Source of the DNA: Chaunax sp. Z400 | Lineage: Eukaryota; Chordata; Actinopteri; Lophiiformes; Chaunacidae | Length of the DNA stretch: 64,000 nucleotides | Direction: 5' to 3' | Assembly: GCA_037577475.1 (NCBI GenBank) | Contig: CM075192.1 | Span: forward strand, 8,085,408 to 8,149,407 | In this document: in pieces, positions 59,064-64,000 of the stretch | Position numbering within the stretch: the stretch's first letter is position 1 | Layout of the letters: each line of letters opens with the position of its first letter | The notes under the pieces: model-generated | What the model saw: the letters and a program-made list of their open reading frames with translations, nothing else | What the model was told of the DNA's origin: nothing | Databases searched by the model: none | Position numbers and translations under genes: made by a program

Positions 59064-60890
59064 CCACAATCATAGTCAGATACTGTTTGTTGAGTTGCTC
59101 TTTTATTTTTTTCAATTCACGCTGTTAAGCTGTGTCTTATCAATATAACTGAAGGCCATAAATAATTAACAGACGTTTATTCTGCAGCTGTTCTGATAAT
59201 TAAGAGTCATTTCTGGAGCAGAAATGTTAAAAATTCTTGTGTTCCATGCTTTCAGTTTTGAGGATGAGGATGTCATTTGAAATAAACGTTTTAAAGATGA
59301 AACAATGAATCAATGTAGAGAATAATAAGTATATTCATTTATTCAGTTGCTGCTCATCCGCATGTATTTTTAAATTCAGAATCACTTATTTGCTTCGATG
59401 TTTTGGCAGTTTTTAAGTTTGTTATCCTCCTGACATAAGAATGATGGGGGGGAAATAGTCATCCTCATATTTTAACCCTGATATGTAGTTGTGCCTTTTA
59501 CTATTTTGAGTTTAACACAAATTAAATTTTTCGTTCTTTCCATGAAAGCATGATTTTTAACATTTTTTACATTTAACGTGATTTTACAGTTTCACAATGA
59601 AGCTGATGAGTACAGCTCATTACGTTCATACTCCTTCCTAATAATCATCACTGATAAACTTTGCAGAATTGGTTTGGGTTTTAATCCTTGTTGTATCACA
59701 TAGTTGGGGAAAATTAGAATTATCAGTCATGGCAGCCGACGGTAAAAACACTATGACAGCTGTGTTTTATTAAAATATATGAGGTTCATGTTGTGAAAAA
59801 CAGCTGCTGAGCTACTTTAGTATGAAGCATGAGACAGATCCACAGAAAAACAAATGTTTTTAGGAGCTGACAGGAAAATGTTTCAGTGCTTTCTGAAGTG
59901 GCATTTAAATTACAGTTATTGTACACAATTATTAAACTTCGAGTCTAAGGTTTCGTTTTAGACAAGATTTCAGTGCTGTTAAATTTCCTTTTAGATAGTT
60001 TTCATGAAGAAAAGTGTGGTAGCTGCAGGATGTTTTGTGGACTGATAAGACAATAAACAGTCTCTCGAGACAAAATGAAAGTTCATTTGTAGTAGATGAA
60101 GTATTCTGTCTGTCTCTGGTCAGATACAGCAGCCAGCAGGCTTGTCACAGGTCATGTGTCAAGGCCATGCAGTACAGAATTCATTAATGGCTCGGCCGTC
60201 CTCTGCATCTGTGTGTGCATGTATGAGTGTGTGTGTTTTTTCATTCTCACCGCCTCCAGACAGCTTGCCCTTCTCAGTGCAATCTCAGTGATGAAGCATG
60301 TCCGAGACTCTAAAGTGAATTAGGTGGAGGGTTCGCTGCACCACCTCTCCTCTTCTTTCACATTGGTTTATTGCCCCTCTTAGAGTGCAAAGACAGTGAT
60401 TGACTGTCTCTGCAGTTACACTTAGCTTTCAAGATGGCCAGAGTAATTTCATTACTGTGTTGACATGCAGACCAAGGTCAGCTCCCTACGACTGTGTAGC
60501 ACTGAGGAAGATGAAGACTACTCCGATCCTGCACTGTCACTGTGTGCAGAATCAGCACCATCCTGTTTTGAGGTTTCGCTGCTGTCACAGACATTGAAAA
60601 CATTTCAACCTCTGTGATGCAGTGATGAGTCAGAGTCTGCAGATAGATGTAGCACCAATGGTCAGCTAGACAGAAACAATAAATGAATAAACAAAATATG
60701 AGCTGTGTTTGCAGGTTGTAGTAAATCGCCACTCTTCCTCGTGATGCTCATCATACAGGTAAAGTTTTTGCTTTGCTCTTTTTAAGTAAAAATAATTTTT
60801 TGAAACAGTTTATCTGAGTATTTGACACTTTAGACAGGACATTTAACCCCACTTCTAATGAAAGGATTGGCATAATATCCTATATAGTGA
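58311..60890. other. LIMK1 intron 3, first part
   Basis: No exon of the remaining LIM2, PDZ or kinase region is seen up to the window end, so intron 3 is at least 5.7 kb. This part has only a CA microsatellite. Confidence 0.65.
59018..59061. repeat. (CA)n microsatellite
   Basis: About 22 perfect CA units. Confidence 0.93.
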
Positions 60891-60894
60891 AGAA

Positions 60895-61130
60895 ATGCAT
60901 CTTACTCAACTGGAACCACCAAGAAGTATCCTGGAGCAAGATACTGAACCCCAAACTGCTCCCTGGGCGCTGTACTGGCTGCCCACTGCTCCTCAGGGAT
61001 GGGTCAATTTGTAAATTTCCCCACTGTGGGACTAATAAAGGGATATCTTATCTTATCAAATGCAGAGAAAGAATTTCACTACATTGTACCGTGTATAATT
61101 GTATGTGACAAATAAAGCTTCTTCTTCTTC
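60895..61130 (+). mobile_element. SINE-like repeat with (CTT)n tail
   Basis: Shows the fish SINE sentence ctgggcgctgtactggctgc then ccactgctcctcagggatgg, a 3' part aatttcactacattgtaccg and tgtgacaaataaag, ending in CTTCTTCTTCT. Degenerate head, no clear pol III boxes. Confidence 0.6.
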
Positions 61131-61136
61131 TGTTAT

Positions 61137-61735
61137 GGTGCAGTTCAAAAATAGGACCCAAGTGCAGACAAGAGCCAGAGACACGTAGCAGTTCAGGGAT
61201 TTAATAAAGAAAAAAAACCAAACACCAAAATACAAAACCAAGGACAGAATTTACACGGAGCAAAACAGGACAGCAGGTCAAGGAAGGGCAAAACAGGACT
61301 AGGAAGGAATCACAGGGCTAGGAGGGAATAATGGACGAACTGACACAGAGGACAGAACCAAACAGACTAAAATACACAGAGTAAGGAGACAATGACACAC
61401 AGGAGGCACAGAGAGGAGGAGAGAATCAGAGACAGGTGGAAACACTCAGATATTCACAGAGGAGGGAAAATGAAGAGAAAGGAAAACCTTAAAGGGGAAA
61501 ACATGAGGAGGATAAACTAATCATAAACTAACAAGACAGAGCAAACATAAATACAGGGAAAAGGAGCAAACTGGAACTAAAAACATAGAGGACTAAAACA
61601 CAGACAGAAGGGGATAAAACAGATCATAAGACAATAAGACAGGAAGTGTGAAGCATAAGACATGACATGGAGAACTAAAGTTACAAAATGAAACAGGAAA
61701 TGGCACCTCATACATGACCATGACATCCTCTTCTT
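61137..61735. repeat. Purine-rich (A/G) interspersed repeat
   Basis: About 600 bp in which the + strand is mostly A and G, with many aacagga and acaggaa words and almost no T. Similar strand-skewed blocks are frequent in fish genomes as parts of retroelement copies. I cannot name the family. Confidence 0.6.
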
Positions 61736-61736
61736 G

Positions 61737-61792
61737 AACCACCAACATACATGTATCCTAAGACAGATCTGCATACATGTATGTTGGAGGTT
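61737..61792. repeat. 20-bp inverted repeat (hairpin)
   Basis: aaccaccaacatacatgtat (61737-61756) and atacatgtatgttggaggtt (61773-61792) pair with one mismatch around a 16-nt spacer. The word taagacagatctg occurs in the spacer (61759-61771) and again just outside (61799-61811), 40 bp apart. Confidence 0.85.
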
Positions 61793-61859
61793 CTTGGTTA
61801 AGACAGATCTGAATGAAACACTGCAACTTGGACAAAGGACTTATGTTTTAAAAAAAAAT

Positions 61860-62060
61860 AAGAATATGGACACCACTAATGGACCTCTTTTTATTTTTTT
61901 TATTTTTTTTATTTTTTATCTTTATTTCCGTTATTTCCCATCTTTTCTACTCTTTTCCCCAGATCTATGTTCTGTTTCTTCTCTCTTTAAGAAAAAAAAT
62001 CAATAAATAAAAAATGTTTTAAAAAATGATTAAAAAAACACTTAAGAAACAACCTTTTAA
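61860..62060. other. T- and A-rich tracts, probable retroposon tails
   Basis: Successive T-rich (61886-61920) and A-rich (61990-62040) tracts. No body recognisable. Confidence 0.5.
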
Positions 62061-62245
62061 TTACACTAAAAATACTTTTTTTGTGTGTGACAATTTCATT
62101 TGGTAACTTTTACCAAACCAATGCAACAATGACACACACTTCATCCAGCGATGGAGGCGTGTGGAGGAGAGAAAGTAGGCGGTATTAGAACTTATGTCTA
62201 TGATCTTCCTGTTCATCAAACTGTAGATGTAATAGAGTTAGTGCA

Positions 62246-62385
62246 GCAGATAATTGCATATTTCATAAGAATCGTTCAAATTGTGATGCAAGCATGACAT
62301 TTGGCACATATACCCTTCAAGGTCCACTCTTTTGAAAAAGGGCGCTGGCCACTCAAAAAATTCAAAATGGTTCAAGATGGCTTCC
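62246..62385 (+). repeat. Left terminal inverted repeat
   Basis: Matches the reverse complement of 63807-63946. Conserved words are gaatcgttcaaa, gtgatgcaagca, tttggcaca and ggcgctggccactcaaaaa. An internal deletion of about 10 bp near 62365 compared with the right copy. Confidence 0.8.
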
Positions 62386-62939
62386 AGGAGTTGTACCAAT
62401 ATCTCCTATTTCAGCATGTATTTATCAAAATAAATTAATTTTGGCCTAAACTATTTCATGGGTCTCACATTTTATTATTATAAGTGTTGTTTTTGTCATA
62501 ACTGCTATGTGAACTGCTATGTTGTAGCAAAGATGGCGTACAAGATGCCCGCTGTACTAGTTGCAATGATATCTCATGATCTATAAATCATAGAAACATA
62601 GTTTTTGGGTGTAAACATAGGTTTTTGGGTTGTAAATTCCAATAGACCTTTTGGTTTTCTTGTCAGAGCACATTTTAATAGGTGGAGGAAAGCTTAGTTT
62701 AATAGAGTGAATGTCATTACACAACCAGGGCACAATGGTGACATCACTGCTGTGGAACTCAGCATGGGGTTCAGTGTCAGCTGATCTAGTTTTACTAATA
62801 CTGTAGTTGTTGACTAATAGTGATAGTATAGCTTAATTCAGTGTCCCAAATGCTGTCTAGTTGCTGGCTAGTAATAGTTAGTAGATGTAGTTAGATAGCC
62901 GCGCCTGAATTGACGGGGTGTGCCAGCGCAGGAGAGCTG

Positions 62940-63140
62940 AGCCAAGGGTAAGCGGGGCTATACATGACTTGTTCATGTATACTTACCCAGAAGGTGTACA
63001 GATCACACGGGACTTGAATGGCACTGGATGAATGATCGGGCTAGGTGTAGGTCACCCGAACCTAGTTGAATCCCATACCTGAATGTGCGGTATTACTTTG
63101 ATTAAGGTGGTAAAAGAATAGCCCCTCGGCCTTAATCAGA
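62940..63140 (+). other. Hairpin-rich block inside the long-TIR element
   Basis: Hairpin 1: gggtaag (62946-62952) with cttaccc (62982-62988) outside tatacatga (62959-62967) with tcatgtata (62973-62981), 16 pairs, one 6-nt bulge and a 5-nt loop. Hairpin 2: ctaggt...acctag near 63040-63065. Hairpin 3: gattaagg...ccttaatc (63099-63137). More GC-rich than its surroundings. No RNA family recognised. Confidence 0.5.
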
Positions 63141-63196
63141 AATCAATCCAAAAAAAAATGGCAAAGGCAAATCCAATGTTAGCCAAGAGGCAAACT

Positions 63197-63743
63197 GATT
63201 GGAAGAAATGTTGTCTTTGTCAGAAATACAAAAGAAATGAAGCCCTAGTATCATCTCCAACCCATCATGTAACCAAGGATCTTTGTACATGCCAGGCATG
63301 CCACAGAGGAGGGTAGCAAAGCTATCACGATCAAAGCCAATGACACTGATATTCTTGTCATAGCACTCAGCATCTTCCCATCCCTTCAGGACATTGGTCT
63401 CCAGCAGCTGTGGGTTGCATTTGGGCATGGTCAGAGCCTAAGGTGGATTGGTGTACATGAACTGTACTGCTATATTGGGCCAGAAAAGACCAAAGGCATA
63501 CTGTTCTTTCCTGCCTTCACAGGTTGTGATACTGTATCAGCCTTTCGCAATAAAGGCAAAAAGACTGCCTGGCAAACCTGGGACATTTGCTCAGAGGCTT
63601 CTCCCATCTTCACCAAACTAAGTCGGTATCCTCCCATACTGAATGATGGTGACCTGGAGATCCTGGAGAAGTTTTTTCAAGTAGCTGTTTCAGGCAAAGT
63701 AACATTCCTACTAAATTCTTTGACCCCAAAAATCTGGGTTTAG
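63197..63743 (+). pseudogene. Transposon protein remnant with 'CCLCQ' and 'AFTGCDTVSAF' motifs
   Basis: A frame from 63197 gives WKKCCLCQKYKRNEALVSS. After a stop at 63270-63272 the next 156 codons (63273-63740) are open to TAG at 63741, with no start codon. They contain IKANDTDILVIALS, LQQLWVAFGHG, FFPAFTGCDTVSAFRNKGKK and TAWQTWDICSEA. I have seen this motif set in many unnamed fish and invertebrate proteins; the DTD-x-LV stretch recalls a metal-binding nuclease-type fold. It lies inside long TIRs, so a mobile element protein. The segment between the zinc-finger-like start and the C-terminal part seems deleted. Confidence 0.65.
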
Positions 63744-63806
63744 ACCATGAACAGTTTGATTTATTCAAAATACTTACATTGATATAATGAACATTCGACA
63801 GAAATG

Positions 63807-63946
63807 GTGGCCATCTTGAAAAATTGTCGCCATGTTGAATTTTTGAGTGGCCAGCGCCTTTTTCCGAAAGAATGGCCCTTAGAGAGTATTTGTGCCAAAT
63901 TTTCTGCTTGCATCACCATTTGAACGATTCTTACAGTTATCTGCTG
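63807..63946 (-). repeat. Right terminal inverted repeat
   Basis: Inverted partner of 62246-62385. Nearly intact and less eroded than the left one. Confidence 0.8.
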
Positions 63947-64000
63947 CACTAAGTGGTCTTTGTTGCCACCTGTTGAACAAAATAAACAACTGCAATTCCG

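Larger units (their letters stand above)
62239..63953 (+). mobile_element. Long-TIR DNA transposon, about 1.7 kb, internally deleted
   Basis: The ends are inverted repeats of about 145 bp. Left: ttagtgcagcagataa ... aagaatcgttcaaa ... ggcgctggccactcaaaaa (62239-62385). Right is the reverse complement: tttttgagtggccagcgcc ... tgaacgattctta ... ctgctgcactaa (63807-63953). Between them lie a coding remnant (63197-63743) and a hairpin-rich block (62940-63140). The true ends may lie a little further out, even past the window end, so target-site duplications cannot be read. Confidence 0.8.

Noticed and set aside
62976..63060. U1 snRNA pseudogene, from the 5' word atacttacc
   Set aside because: After the first 9 bases the body does not follow U1. 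The word is better explained as one arm of a local hairpin.
1..64000. CRISPR arrays, bacterial operons, phage or integrative elements
   Set aside because: The window is plainly vertebrate. Tandem repeats here are microsatellites, minisatellites or elastin coding repeats with no spacer structure.

Overview
This is vertebrate, almost certainly teleost, chromosomal DNA. The window holds most of one elastin (tropoelastin) gene and the first three coding exons of a LIM-domain kinase 1 (LIMK1) gene, both on the + strand. Evidence for a fish comes from very short symmetric elastin exons, elastin without polyalanine cross-link domains, and many fish-type repeats (L2/Maui-like and L1/Tx1-like LINE tails, tRNA-headed SINE-like repeats, a Tc1/mariner remnant, TIR elements, long CA/GT microsatellites). 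The ELN-LIMK1 order matches human 7q11.23, from general knowledge.

Layout. 1-5975: no convincing exon; probably elastin intron or upstream DNA, with the signal-peptide exon outside the window. 5976-32880: forty elastin exons, all separated by phase-1 introns (a Gly, Ala, Val, Ile or Ser codon split 1/2), about 3.7 kb of coding sequence or about 1,240 residues, ending in the diagnostic Cys-x-Gly-Lys-x-Cys-Gly-basic C-terminus. 32881 to about 34300: 3'UTR with a perfect miR-29 seed site close to the stop and a poly(A) signal at 34276. 34300-35750: intergenic. 35760-36180: CpG-rich LIMK1 promoter and exon 1. 40413-40512 and 58172-58310: LIMK1 coding exons 2 and 3, which complete LIM domain 1 and open LIM domain 2. 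The 17.7 kb intron 2 and the DNA after 58310 hold mostly repeats. The window ends in a long-TIR DNA transposon (about 62239-63953) that still carries a 156-codon open frame for a transposon protein I cannot assign to a superfamily.

How the parts work. Elastin exons alternate hydrophobic, coacervating modules (Gly-Leu-Gly-Ala, Val-Pro-Gly-Gly, Pro-Gly-Gly-Ala-Gly-Val and similar) with small lysine modules (KAAKY, KPLKY, KPPKY) that lysyl oxidase would cross-link. The hydrophobic exons are coding minisatellites, each with its own period. One hydrophobic-plus-KAAKY exon has been tandemly duplicated together with its introns. LIMK1 is a cytosolic cofilin kinase. It shares no pathway with elastin; the two are a conserved neighbour pair.

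Exon boundaries were read by eye from splice signals, phase and protein character. No alignment, RNA evidence or repeat library was available.
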